From positions 124,001 through 188,000 of the forward strand of contig NZ_FOKB01000002.1 of the NCBI RefSeq assembly GCF_900111895.1: a stretch of 64,000 nt of DNA, written 5' to 3'. The DNA is from Pseudomonas simiae (GTDB lineage Bacteria; Pseudomonadota; Gammaproteobacteria; Pseudomonadales; Pseudomonadaceae). The stretch's first letter is position 1. Every line of letters begins with the position of its first letter. Below are positions 54,542-63,395 of this stretch, one piece after another. The notes under the pieces are model-generated. The model was not told the origin of the DNA. It searched no databases and saw only the letters and a program-made list of their open reading frames with translations. Made by a program: the position numbers and the translations under genes.

Positions 54542-54682
54542 GAGTCCTTCCTCTATAAACGGCTTTGCTTTACGTTAACGGCTCAAACCTGCGCTGTATA
54601 CCGCGATTAAGCTCGCAATGATGCCATGCACAGACTTTTAGCTAGACGAGTCGACCCTTTGTGAGGTCACGGAGTTCATCTC

Positions 54683-55318
54683 TTGCTCATGCGTGAAACC
54701 CCCGTTTTGATCGATGGCCCGGTAGGCCAATTGGAAGCCTTGTACCTGGATCACCCCGAGCCACGTGGCCTGGCGCTGATCTGCCACCCCAACCCGGTGC
54801 AAGGCGGGACCATGCTCAATAAAGTTGTATCGACCCTGCAACGCACCGCTCGCGATGCCGGTTTGATTACCTTGCGTTTCAATTACCGTGGCGTTGGCGC
54901 GAGCGCCGGCACCCACGATATGAGCACCGGCGAAGTGGATGACGCCGAAGCGGCCGCCACTTGGCTGCGGGAAAAACACCCGGACCTGCCGATCACCTTG
55001 CTCGGTTTTTCCTTCGGTGGCTACGTCGCTGCCAGCCTCGGCGGGCGCTTGGAAGCCAAGGGTGAAAAACTGTCACATTTGTTCATGGTTGCGGCGGCGG
55101 TGATGCGTCTTCGCGATACCGATGCGCTTCCCCAGGGCTGCCCATTGACGCTGATCCAGCCGGAAACCGACGAAGTGGTCGACCCGCAGACCGTCTACGC
55201 TTGGTCCGCCGCCTTGAATCGCCCCCATGAGCTGCTGAAAGTGGCAGAATGCGGACACTTTTTTCACGGCAAGCTCACCGATCTGAAGGATCTGGTGCTG
55301 CCGCGACTTTCGAATTGA
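54683..55318 (+). CDS. alpha/beta hydrolase
   Basis: The product is a 211-residue soluble hydrolase of the small dienelactone-hydrolase-like group: LALICHPNPVQGGTMLNKVV, the nucleophile elbow GFSFGGYVA with Ser, late Asp (QPETDEVVDP) and His (GHFFHGKL). TTG 54683, 8 bases after GGAG, is used; the ATG at 54689 is also possible. It is conserved next to trpS in Pseudomonas (PA4440 in memory). Substrate unknown. Confidence 0.88.
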   Translation: MLMRETPVLIDGPVGQLEALYLDHPEPRGLALICHPNPVQGGTMLNKVVSTLQRTARDAGLITLRFNYRGVGASAGTHDMSTGEVDDAEAAATWLREKHPDLPITLLGFSFGGYVAASLGGRLEAKGEKLSHLFMVAAAVMRLRDTDALPQGCPLTLIQPETDEVVDPQTVYAWSAALNRPHELLKVAECGHFFHGKLTDLKDLVLPRLSN

Positions 55319-55342
55319 TAGCAGTCTGATAAGCGATTACCC

Positions 55343-56698
55343 ATGACGACTCGTACCCGTATCCTCACCGGCATCACCACCACCGGCACGCCGCACCTGG
55401 GCAACTACGCCGGTGCGATCCGCCCGGCGATCCTTGCCAGCCAGGACGCCAATGCCGACTCCTTTTACTTCCTGGCCGACTACCACGCCCTGATCAAATG
55501 CGATGACCCGCAGCGCATCCAGCGTTCGCGCATGGAAATCGCCGCGACCTGGCTGGCCGGTGGCCTGGACGTGAACCGGGTGACCTTCTACCGCCAGTCC
55601 GACATCCCGGAAATCCCCGAGCTGACCTGGCTGCTCACTTGCGTTGCCGCCAAGGGCCTGCTCAACCGCGCCCATGCGTACAAGGCCTCGGTAGACAAGA
55701 ACGTGGAAGCCGGCGAAGACCCGGATGCGGGCATCAGCATGGGCCTCTACAGCTACCCGGTGCTGATGGCGGCGGACATCCTGATGTTCAACGCGCACAA
55801 GGTGCCGGTGGGTCGCGACCAGATCCAGCACGTGGAAATGGCCCGCGACATCGGCCAGCGCTTCAACCACCTGTTCGGTAACGGTAAAGAATTCTTCACC
55901 ATGCCCGAGGCGTTGATCGAAGAAAGCGTCGCCACCTTGCCGGGCCTGGATGGTCGCAAGATGTCCAAGAGCTATGACAACACCATTCCGTTGTTCACCA
56001 GCGCCAAGGACATGAAGGACGCGATCTCGCGCATCGTCACCGACTCCCGCGCGCCGGGCGAAGCCAAGGACCCGGACAATTCGCACCTGTTCACCCTGTA
56101 CCAGGCGTTTGCCAGCAAGGCCCAGGAAGAAGAGTTCCGTGCCGAACTGCTGCAAGGGCTGGGCTGGGGCGAGGCGAAGAATCGTCTGTTCCAACTGCTG
56201 GACGGCCAGCTTGGCGAAGCCCGCGAGCGTTACCATCAATTGATGTCGCGCCCGTCGGACATGGAAGACCTGCTGCTGGTCGGCGCCAACAAGGCCCGTG
56301 CCGTGGCGGCACCTTTCCTGGCCGAGCTGCGCGAGGCGGTAGGCCTGCGTTCGTTCGTCAACCCGATCGCAGCGCCGGTCGCGACCAAGAAGAAAGCTGC
56401 AAAAGCCGCGCGCTTCGTGAGCTTCCGTGAAGACGACGGCAGCTTCCGCTTCCGCCTGCTGGCGGCCGAGGGTGAGCAACTGCTGCTGTCGCGAAACTTT
56501 GCTGACGGTAAAGCGGCGGGCGCGGTGACCAAGCAACTGCAAAGCGGCGATGGGCTGGACGTACGCACCGAGGCCCTGAGCTTCAGTGTATGGCTGGACG
56601 GCGCCGCAGTGGCCGACAGCGCCGAGTTCGCCGACGAAGCGTCCCGTGATGCTGCCATCGCCGCTCTGCGCGTTGCGTTGACCCCCCTCGAGGATTAA
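55343..56698 (+). CDS. trpS: tryptophan--tRNA ligase with C-terminal extension
   Basis: The catalytic core, about residues 1-335, is class Ic: HIGH-type motif PHLGNY (17-22), KMSKS at 206-210, and AADILMFNAHKVPVGRDQIQH for tryptophan and ATP. The usual enzyme ends near residue 335. Here about 110 residues are added after a Lys/Ala linker (TKKKAAKAA), and they look like a YegP/DUF1508 fold (FVSFREDDGSFRFRLLAAEGEQLLLSRNFADGKAAGAVTKQLQ). I recall similar length in P. aeruginosa, so it is a lineage trait. The function of the extension is unknown. Confidence 0.96.
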   Translation: MTTRTRILTGITTTGTPHLGNYAGAIRPAILASQDANADSFYFLADYHALIKCDDPQRIQRSRMEIAATWLAGGLDVNRVTFYRQSDIPEIPELTWLLTCVAAKGLLNRAHAYKASVDKNVEAGEDPDAGISMGLYSYPVLMAADILMFNAHKVPVGRDQIQHVEMARDIGQRFNHLFGNGKEFFTMPEALIEESVATLPGLDGRKMSKSYDNTIPLFTSAKDMKDAISRIVTDSRAPGEAKDPDNSHLFTLYQAFASKAQEEEFRAELLQGLGWGEAKNRLFQLLDGQLGEARERYHQLMSRPSDMEDLLLVGANKARAVAAPFLAELREAVGLRSFVNPIAAPVATKKKAAKAARFVSFREDDGSFRFRLLAAEGEQLLLSRNFADGKAAGAVTKQLQSGDGLDVRTEALSFSVWLDGAAVADSAEFADEASRDAAIAALRVALTPLED

Positions 56699-56727
56699 CC
56701 CGACCAAGGGTTGATTGCCATTATCCG

Positions 56728-56757
56728 GGGCCGTCGTTACAGTGACGGCCCGTTTTT
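56728..56757 (+). terminator. intrinsic terminator of trpS
   Basis: GGGCCGTC (56728-56735) and GACGGCCC (56744-56751) form an 8-bp stem followed by GTTTTTG, 30 bases after the trpS stop and just before zapE. Confidence 0.8.
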
Positions 56758-56777
56758 GTTGCCTTGCTAACGAAATT

Positions 56778-57872
56778 ATGACGCCCCTAGAACGATATCA
56801 AGCTGATCTGAAACGCCCTGAATTCTTCCATGACGCGGCCCAGGAAACGGCGGTGCGTCATTTGCAGCGCCTGTACGACGACCTGGTTGCGGCCTCGCAA
56901 AGCAAGCCGGGGATGCTCAGCAAGCTGTTTGGCAAGAAAGACCATACGCCGGTCAAGGGCCTGTATTTCTGGGGCGGCGTGGGGCGGGGCAAGACTTACC
57001 TGGTCGACACGTTCTTCGAAGCGTTGCCGTTCAAGGAAAAAGTACGGACGCACTTCCACCGCTTCATGAAGCGCGTGCACGAAGAGATGAAGACCCTGCC
57101 GGGCGAGAAAAACCCGCTGACCATCATCGCCAAGCGCTTCTCCGAAGAAGCCCGGGTGATCTGCTTCGATGAGTTCTTCGTCTCCGACATCACCGATGCC
57201 ATGATCCTCGGCACCCTGATGGAAGAGCTGTTCAAGAACGGCGTGACCCTGGTCGCCACCTCGAACATCGTGCCCGACGGCTTGTACAAGGACGGCCTGC
57301 AGCGCGCGCGCTTCCTGCCGGCCATTGCGCTGATCAAGCAGAACACCGAAATCGTCAACGTCGACAGCGGCGTCGACTACCGCCTGCGTCACCTGGAGCA
57401 AGCGGAGCTGTTCCACTTCCCGCTGAACGAAGCGGCGCACGAAAGCCTGAAGAAGAGCTTCCGCGCCCTCACGCCGGAATGCACCCAGGCGGTGGAAAAC
57501 GACAAGCTGATGATCGAGAACCGCGAAATCATCGCGCTGCGTACTTGCGATGACGTGGCTTGGTTCGAATTCCGCCAGCTGTGCGACGGCCCGCGTAGCC
57601 AGAACGACTACATCGAACTGGGCAAGATCTTCCATGCGGTGATCTTGAGCGGCGTGGAGCAGATGAGCGTGACCACCGACGACATCGCACGACGTTTTAT
57701 CAACATGGTCGACGAGTTCTACGACCGTAACGTCAAGCTGATCATTTCGGCGGAAGTCGAGCTGAAGGATCTGTACACCGGCGGGCGCTTGAACTTCGAG
57801 TTCCAGCGCACGCTGAGTCGCTTGCTGGAAATGCAGTCCCACGAGTTCCTGTCGCGCGGGCACAAACCTTAG
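56778..57872 (+). CDS. zapE: cell division ATPase ZapE (AFG1 family)
   Basis: This 364-residue AAA+ protein has Walker A GGVGRGKT at residues 66-73, Walker B VICFDEFFVSDITDAM, sensor LVATSNIVPDGLYKDGLQRARFLP and the C-terminal TSGGRLNFEF-like segment (LYTGGRLNFEFQRTLSRLLEMQS). E. coli ZapE acts at the division ring under stress. ATG 56778 begins the conserved MTPLERYQADLKRPEF. It is a single gene followed by a REP. Confidence 0.95.
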   Translation: MTPLERYQADLKRPEFFHDAAQETAVRHLQRLYDDLVAASQSKPGMLSKLFGKKDHTPVKGLYFWGGVGRGKTYLVDTFFEALPFKEKVRTHFHRFMKRVHEEMKTLPGEKNPLTIIAKRFSEEARVICFDEFFVSDITDAMILGTLMEELFKNGVTLVATSNIVPDGLYKDGLQRARFLPAIALIKQNTEIVNVDSGVDYRLRHLEQAELFHFPLNEAAHESLKKSFRALTPECTQAVENDKLMIENREIIALRTCDDVAWFEFRQLCDGPRSQNDYIELGKIFHAVILSGVEQMSVTTDDIARRFINMVDEFYDRNVKLIISAEVELKDLYTGGRLNFEFQRTLSRLLEMQSHEFLSRGHKP

Positions 57873-57886
57873 CAGCAACCCAACAC

Positions 57887-57982
57887 AAATGTGGGAGGGG
57901 GCTTGCCCCCGATAGCGGTGGTTCAGTCAATATCTACAGTGACTGACACGCTGCCATCGGGGGCAAGCCCCCTCCCACATTT
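57887..57982. repeat. REP pair, 27-base perfect arms
   Basis: The arms 57887-57913 and 57956-57982 are perfect complements with core GGGAGGGGGCTTGCCCCCGA; the spacer holds a partial GTGACTGAC repeat. It lies between the convergent zapE and GlxA-type regulator genes. Confidence 0.9.
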
Positions 57983-58020
57983 TGGTTTCTGTGCACCCTT
58001 GGTTACGCGGCTTGCTGGAG

Positions 58021-59016
58021 TTACGCGGCCTGCTGGAATTGCTGGCGGTACTGGTTTGGCGACAGTTCGGTGTGCTGTCGGAACAGCCTGGCAAAGAAAC
58101 TCGCATCGTCATAACCCACTTCATAACTGATGGTCTTGATGCTCTTGCGGCTGCCCGAGAGCAATCCCTTGGCCGTCTCGATGCGCAGACGTTGCAGGTA
58201 ATGCAGCGGCTTGTCGCCGGTAGCGGTCTGGAAGCGACGCATGAAATTGCGAATGCTCATGCCGTGTTCCCGGGCCACGTCTTCGAAGCGGAATTTGTCG
58301 GCGAAGTGCTCTTCGAGCCAATGCTGGATCTGCAGGATGATCACGTCCTGGTGTAACTTCTGCCCGCCAAACCCAATGCGTCCAGGCGAATAGCTGCGCT
58401 GCACTTCGTAGAGAATGTCGCGGGCCACCGCCTGGGCGATGTTGGCGCCGCAGAAGCGTTCGATCAGGTAGATATAGAGGTCGCACGCCGAGGTGGTGCC
58501 GCCGGCGCAATACAGGTTGTCGGCGTCGGTGAGGTGCTTGTCCTGGTTGAGCTGTACCTGGGGAAAGCGTTCGGTGAACGCGTTGAAGAAGCGCCAATAG
58601 GTGGTCGCTTCCTTGCCATCGAGCAGGCCGGCTTCGGCCAGCCAGAACACCCCGGTGGCTTCGCCGCACAACACGGCGCCGCGTGCGTGTTGCGCACGTA
58701 ACCATGGCAGCACCTGGGGGTAGCGGGTGCAGAGGGCGTCGAAGTCATCCCAGAAAGCCGGTAGCACGATGATGTCGGCGTCTTCCAGGCCGCCGTCCAC
58801 CGGCATGATCACATCGCTGAAGCTGCGCACCGATTGCCCGTCGGGGCTGACCAGGCGCGTTTCAAACGCGGGGGTCAGGCCCAGGCCTTGCTGTTTGCCG
58901 TACCGCAGGCTGGCGAGGTGGAAGAAATCCTTGGCTTGCATGAGGGTTGAAGCGAATACCCGATCAATGGCCAAAATGCTGACGCGCCGCAACGGCGTGG
59001 AGATTTGGTTAGACAT
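58021..59016 (-). CDS. GlxA-family transcriptional regulator (DJ-1/PfpI + AraC)
   Basis: The 331-residue product has an N-terminal class I amidotransferase-like domain (VSILAIDRVFASTLMQ ... ADIIVLPAFW ... GAVLCGEATGVFWLAEAGLLDGKEATTYW, with the nucleophile-position Cys kept) and a C-terminal AraC domain with two helix-turn-helix units (FRFEDVAREHGMSIRNFMRRFQTATGDKPLHYLQRLRIETAKGLL, SIKTISYEVGYDDASFFARLFRQH). Relatives such as ArgR, CdhR and GbdR sense amines or amino acids. The effector is unknown; it is divergent from the acyl-CoA dehydrogenase across 145 bases and may regulate it. Confidence 0.9.
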   Translation of the reverse strand: MSNQISTPLRRVSILAIDRVFASTLMQAKDFFHLASLRYGKQQGLGLTPAFETRLVSPDGQSVRSFSDVIMPVDGGLEDADIIVLPAFWDDFDALCTRYPQVLPWLRAQHARGAVLCGEATGVFWLAEAGLLDGKEATTYWRFFNAFTERFPQVQLNQDKHLTDADNLYCAGGTTSACDLYIYLIERFCGANIAQAVARDILYEVQRSYSPGRIGFGGQKLHQDVIILQIQHWLEEHFADKFRFEDVAREHGMSIRNFMRRFQTATGDKPLHYLQRLRIETAKGLLSGSRKSIKTISYEVGYDDASFFARLFRQHTELSPNQYRQQFQQAA

Positions 59017-59161
59017 AATTTCATTTATTCTTATAGGGGAAAGTGGTCACCAGACGGCTGGATCGTCTTATTTTTTGTCGCATGTGTCCAGTGTCCCGTG
59101 ATGCCTTCGCGGCATAGTCTCTGTGGGCTCGTCCTTGTCCGACAATCCACGCAGGTGACCC

Positions 59162-60298
59162 ATGATTCCCAGAACCTTGTTCAGCCCGGAACACGAACTC
59201 TTCCGCGAGAGCGTGCGCACCTTCCTCGAAAAAGATGCCGCGCCGTTTCATGGACACTGGGAGAAGCAGGGCTATATCGACCGTCGCTTATGGAACAAGG
59301 CCGGGGAGGCGGGCATGCTGTGTTCCCATCTGCCGGAGGAATATGGCGGGCTGGGTGCGGACTTTCTCTACAGCGCGGTGGTCATTGAAGAGATCAGCCG
59401 GCTGGGCCTGACCGGTATCGGTTTTTCCCTGCATTCGGACATTGTTGCGCCGTACATCCTGCATTACGGCAGTGAGGCGCTGAAGCACAAATATTTGCCC
59501 AAGCTGATCTCCGGCGAAATGGTCACGGCCATTGCCATGACCGAGCCGGGCGCCGGTTCCGACCTGCAAGGCGTGAAGACCACGGCGGTGCTGGACGGTG
59601 ACGAATACGTGATCAATGGCTCCAAGACCTTCATTACCAATGGCTATCTCGCGGAGTTGGTGATTGTGGTAGCCAAGACCGATCCCAAGGCTGGCGCGAA
59701 GGGCACCAGCCTGTTTCTGGTGGAGGCCGACACGCCGGGCTTCGACAAAGGCAAGCGCCTGGAGAAAGTCGGCATGAAAGCCCAGGACACGTCGGAGCTG
59801 TTCTTCCAGGATGTGCGGGTGCCCAAGGAAAACCTGCTGGGCCAGGCCGGCATGGGCTTCGCGTATTTGATGCAGGAGTTGCCCCAGGAGCGACTGACGG
59901 TAGCGATTGGCGCGTTGTCATCCGCCGAGGCAGCGCTGGAGTGGACCCTGGAATACACCCGCGAGCGTAAGGCATTCGGCAAGGCGATTGCGGATTTCCA
60001 GAACACTCGCTTCAAGTTGGCGGAAATGGCCACCGAGATTCAGATTGGCCGTGTGTTCGTCGACAAATGCATGGCGCTGCACCTGGAAGGCAAGCTGGAT
60101 GTGCCCACGGCGGCGATGGCCAAGTATTGGGCCACGGACTTGCAATGCAAGGTGCTCGATGAGTGCGTGCAGTTGCACGGCGGCTACGGCTTTATGTGGG
60201 AATACCCGATTGCACGGGCGTGGGCGGATGCGCGGGTGCAGCGGATCTACGCGGGGACCAACGAGATCATGAAGGAGATCATTGCGCGGGCGCTTTGA
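59162..60298 (+). CDS. acyl-CoA dehydrogenase
   Basis: The 378-residue flavoenzyme has the signatures AIAMTEPGAGSDLQGVKTTA, GSKTFITNGYLA, KVGMKAQDTSELFFQDVRVP, the catalytic-type region QLHGGYGFMWEYPIARAWADARVQRIYAGTNEIMKEIIARAL and FAD/CoA contacts. It would oxidise an acyl-CoA to the 2-enoyl-CoA; chain specificity is unclear, with long-chain or isovaleryl-like types both possible. ATG 59162 follows AGGTGA. No other beta-oxidation genes are adjacent. Confidence 0.93.
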   Translation: MIPRTLFSPEHELFRESVRTFLEKDAAPFHGHWEKQGYIDRRLWNKAGEAGMLCSHLPEEYGGLGADFLYSAVVIEEISRLGLTGIGFSLHSDIVAPYILHYGSEALKHKYLPKLISGEMVTAIAMTEPGAGSDLQGVKTTAVLDGDEYVINGSKTFITNGYLAELVIVVAKTDPKAGAKGTSLFLVEADTPGFDKGKRLEKVGMKAQDTSELFFQDVRVPKENLLGQAGMGFAYLMQELPQERLTVAIGALSSAEAALEWTLEYTRERKAFGKAIADFQNTRFKLAEMATEIQIGRVFVDKCMALHLEGKLDVPTAAMAKYWATDLQCKVLDECVQLHGGYGFMWEYPIARAWADARVQRIYAGTNEIMKEIIARAL

Positions 60299-60320
60299 CC
60301 TTTAGTCTTGTTGAAGGCCT

Positions 60321-60394
60321 CTTCGCGGGCAAGCCCGCTCCCACACTTTGATTTGTGAATACATTCAAATGTGGGAGCGGGCTTGCCCGCGAAG
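60321..60394. repeat. REP pair
   Basis: Perfect 25-base arms at 60321-60345 and 60370-60394 with GCGGGCTTGCCCGCGAAG. It lies between the convergent acyl-CoA dehydrogenase and aldo/keto reductase genes. Confidence 0.9.
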
Positions 60395-60410
60395 GCGGCT
60401 TAAGGGTCCA

Positions 60411-61451
60411 TCAAGGCGCTGGGTTCGGATGATCCTTCTGAATCGCCTCAATCCCTTCCAAAACCTCTTTCGAGAGTTTCAGGTCGGCACTGGCAATGTT
60501 GCTGTCCAGTTGCTCCAGGCTGGTGGCGCCAATGATGTTGCTGGTCACGAACGGCTGCTGGGTCACGAACGCGAGCGCCATCTGCGCCGGGTCCAGGCCG
60601 TGTTCCCGTGCCAACGCCACATAACGGCTGCACGCCGCTTCCGACTGCGGGTTGAAGTAACGGCTGAAGCGGCTGTACTCGGTCAACCGGGCCTTGGCCG
60701 GGCGTGCGCCACCTTCGTATTTGCCACTGAGCATGCCAAACGCCAGCGGCGAATACGCCAGCAGGCCGCACTGTTCACGAATCGCGACTTCCGCCAAACC
60801 TACCTCAAAGCTACGGTTGAGCAGGTTGTAGGGATTCTGGATCGACACCGCACGGCTCCAGCCACGGGCTTCGGCCAGTGCCAGGAATTTCATGGTGCCC
60901 CATGGGGTTTCGTTGGACAGGCCGATGTGGCGAATCTTGCCCGCCTTGACTTGCTCGTCCAGCGCTTCGAGGGTTTCCTCCAGCGGGGTGAGATCGTCTT
61001 CGTCCTTGTGCTTGTAGCTCAGTTGGCCGAAGAAATTGGTGCTGCGTTCCGGCCAGTGCAACTGGTAGAGGTCGATCCAGTCGGTCTGCAAGCGTTTGAG
61101 GCTGGCATCCAGGGCGTCGACGATGTGCTTGCGGTTGTGGCGCAGGTGGCCATCGCGGATATAGTCGATGGTGTTGCCGGGGCCGGCGATCTTGCTCGCC
61201 AGGACCCAGTCGGCACGGTCGCCACGACTTTTGAAGTAATTGCCGATGTAACGCTCGGTGGTGGCATAGGTGTCGGCCTTGGGCGGCACCGGGTACATTT
61301 CCGCCGTGTCGAGGAAGTTGATCCCCGCGGCCTTGGCCCGCTCGATCTGTGCGAAGGCCTCTGCCTCGCTGTTCTGCTCGCCCCAGGTCATGGTGCCCAA
61401 GGCTATCGCGCTCACGTTCAGATCCGTACGGCCCAGCTGTCGATAATCCAT
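60411..61451 (-). CDS. NADP(H)-dependent aldo/keto reductase (Tas-like)
   Basis: The 346-residue TIM-barrel reductase has DTAEMYPVPP (Asp and Tyr of the catalytic tetrad), Lys in LASKIAG, DWIDLYQLHWPERSTNFFG (His), IRHIGLSNETPWG, and the cofactor end VTSNIIGATSLEQLDSNI. Length and the NFFGQ segment fit E. coli Tas. ATG 61451 follows AAGGAG with 6-base spacing. The physiological substrate is unknown. It is divergent from rplM. Confidence 0.92.
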   Translation of the reverse strand: MDYRQLGRTDLNVSAIALGTMTWGEQNSEAEAFAQIERAKAAGINFLDTAEMYPVPPKADTYATTERYIGNYFKSRGDRADWVLASKIAGPGNTIDYIRDGHLRHNRKHIVDALDASLKRLQTDWIDLYQLHWPERSTNFFGQLSYKHKDEDDLTPLEETLEALDEQVKAGKIRHIGLSNETPWGTMKFLALAEARGWSRAVSIQNPYNLLNRSFEVGLAEVAIREQCGLLAYSPLAFGMLSGKYEGGARPAKARLTEYSRFSRYFNPQSEAACSRYVALAREHGLDPAQMALAFVTQQPFVTSNIIGATSLEQLDSNIASADLKLSKEVLEGIEAIQKDHPNPAP

Positions 61452-61628
61452 CGGGTACTCCTTCAGGGAAAACAATCATAAAAGCAGGTTGAATTTTTTT
61501 TCGCAATCTGCATAATTGCCCACCTCTTTCTGCAGTGGAAGTGATGCGCCGCCTGCCGAAGAATCTTGCCGTTGAACGGACGCGCCGACCCGAGCCCCCG
61601 ATAGCGTCTGTATCCGGCTGCCTTTGAC

Positions 61629-61657
61629 TTGTCAAAGTACGCACTATTCAGTAAGAT
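61629..61657 (+). promoter_or_regulatory. probable sigma-70 promoter of rplM-rpsI
   Basis: TTGTCA (61629-61634) and TAAGAT (61652-61657) are spaced 17 bases apart, about 43 bases before the rplM ATG. This is the best -35/-10 pair in the rplM upstream region. Confidence 0.6.
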
Positions 61658-61699
61658 CCGCCGTCTAATTTACAGGGCGGCCCCTGAGGCTATTAAAGA

Positions 61700-62128
61700 A
61701 TGACAACTTTTACTGCAAAACCGGAAACAGTTCAGCGCGACTGGTTTGTCGTCGACGCCGCTGGTCAGACCCTGGGTCGTCTGGCCACTGAAGTCGCCAG
61801 CCGTCTGCGTGGCAAGCACAAGCCTGAGTACACCCCTCACGTTGACACCGGTGACTACATCGTGATCATCAACGCTGAGCAGGTTCGTGTAACCGGCAAC
61901 AAAGCAAGCGACAAAATGTACTACCGTCACTCCGGTTTCCCAGGCGGTATCAAGTCTTCCAACTTCGAAGGCCTGATTGCCAAGAAGCCTGAAGCCCCGA
62001 TCGAAATCGCGGTCAAAGGCATGCTGCCTAAGGGCCCACTGGGTCGCGATATGTTTCGCAAGCTGAAAGTCTATGCGGGCGCTGTACACCCTCATGCTGC
62101 TCAGCAGCCCCAAGAACTGAAGTTTTAA
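61700..62128 (+). CDS. rplM: 50S ribosomal protein L13
   Basis: The 142-residue L13 has [60 protein letters not shown] and [22 protein letters not shown], full-length and typical. It is first in the rplM-rpsI operon; in E. coli L13 represses its own mRNA, which is possible here. Confidence 0.99.
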
Positions 62129-62142
62129 CGGAATAGTTCATT

Positions 62143-62535
62143 ATGTCGGCGACTCAAAATTACGGCACTGGCCGTCGCAAAACCGCAACCGCTCGCGTTT
62201 TCCTGCGTCCGGGTACTGGTAACATCTCGATCAACAACCGCTCCCTGGACAACTTCTTCGGCCGCGAAACTGCCCGCATGGTAGTTCGTCAGCCGCTGGA
62301 ATTGACCGAGACCGTTGAAAAGTTCGACATCTACGTCACCGTTATCGGTGGCGGTGTAAGTGGTCAAGCTGGCGCAATCCGCCACGGTATCACTCGCGCT
62401 CTGATGCAGTACGACGAAACCCTGCGTGGCGCTCTGCGCAAAGCTGGCTTCGTGACTCGCGATGCCCGTGAAGTTGAACGTAAGAAAGTCGGTCTGCGTA
62501 AAGCGCGTAAGCGTCCGCAGTACTCGAAGCGTTAA
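62143..62535 (+). CDS. rpsI: 30S ribosomal protein S9
   Basis: The 130-residue S9 has [27 protein letters not shown] and the C-terminal tail [18 protein letters not shown], whose last residues reach the P-site tRNA. It starts 14 bases after rplM and is followed by a strong terminator. Confidence 0.99.
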
Positions 62536-62554
62536 TTCGCTTTACGTTCCACAG

Positions 62555-62590
62555 AAACGCCCAGCCCCTTCGCGGAGCTGGGCGTTTTTT
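62555..62590 (+). terminator. intrinsic terminator of rplM-rpsI
   Basis: AAACGCCCAGC (62555-62565) pairs with 62577-62587 and is followed by a run of T, 20 bases after the rpsI stop. Confidence 0.93.
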
Positions 62591-62628
62591 ATTGCCTGCG
62601 ATTTATGCATAAATTTGTGCGTGACAAC

Positions 62629-62655
62629 TTGCCACATCCGTAGACCCCCTATACT
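62629..62655 (+). promoter_or_regulatory. possible petAB promoter
   Basis: TATACT at 62650-62655 is a good -10 box; the nearest -35-like TTGCCA (62629-62634) is only 15 bases away, which is short. It would leave a leader of about 140 bases before petA. Confidence 0.3.
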
Positions 62656-62801
62656 ACAAGGCCTGGAGGCTGAGCTCCCGGCAATTCCCTTGTCATACGT
62701 GGGGCTTTTCATTACCATCCGTCAAAATTTTTATAAGTAAAGATTCAACACTTAGTAGACGCCTGATTTAACAGGCCAAAAAGCTGATGGGAGAGGACTG
62801 A

Positions 62802-63395
62802 ATGAGCAATGACGGCGTGAATGCAGGCCGGCGTCGCTTCTTGGTAGCAGCCACATCCGTGGTGGGTGCTGCAGGAGCGGTGGGGGCTGCGGTCCCGTTC
62901 GTGGGGTCATGGTTTCCCAGTGCCAAGGCGAAAGCCGCAGGTGCACCGGTGAAGGTGAATATCAGCAAGATCGAGCCAGGGCAGCAGATGATTGCTGAAT
63001 GGCGCGGCCAGCCGGTCTTCATTGTTCGTCGTACCGAGGAAATCCTGGGGAATCTCAAAAAGATCGAAGGCCAGTTGTCTGACCCTCAATCCGAGAAGTC
63101 CGACCAACCCGCCTACGCCAAGAATGAAGTGCGTTCGATCAAGCCGGAGATCCTGCTACTGGTCGGTCTCTGTACCCACCTGGGTTGCTCGCCTACCTTC
63201 CGCCCGGAAGTGGCCCCTGTCGACCTGGGCAAGGATTGGGTCGGCGGTTATTTCTGCCCCTGCCACGGCTCCCACTACGACCTCGCTGGCCGCGTCTACA
63301 AATCCCAGCCTGCTCCCTTGAACCTGCCGGTTCCTCCGCACACCTACGAAACTGACGACCTCATTGTCATTGGCCTCGATAAGGAGAACGCGTGA
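62802..63395 (+). CDS. petA: ubiquinol-cytochrome c reductase Rieske iron-sulfur subunit
   Basis: The 197-residue subunit of the cytochrome bc1 complex has a twin-arginine anchor (GRRRFLVAATSVVGAAGAVGAAVPFV) that stays as a membrane helix. The Rieske 2Fe-2S ligands are Cys124/His126 (CTHLGC) and Cys152/His155 (CPCHGSH), with the disulfide pair Cys129-Cys154. ATG 62802 follows GAGAGGAC. The stop overlaps the petB start (TGATG). Confidence 0.98.
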   Translation: MSNDGVNAGRRRFLVAATSVVGAAGAVGAAVPFVGSWFPSAKAKAAGAPVKVNISKIEPGQQMIAEWRGQPVFIVRRTEEILGNLKKIEGQLSDPQSEKSDQPAYAKNEVRSIKPEILLLVGLCTHLGCSPTFRPEVAPVDLGKDWVGGYFCPCHGSHYDLAGRVYKSQPAPLNLPVPPHTYETDDLIVIGLDKENA

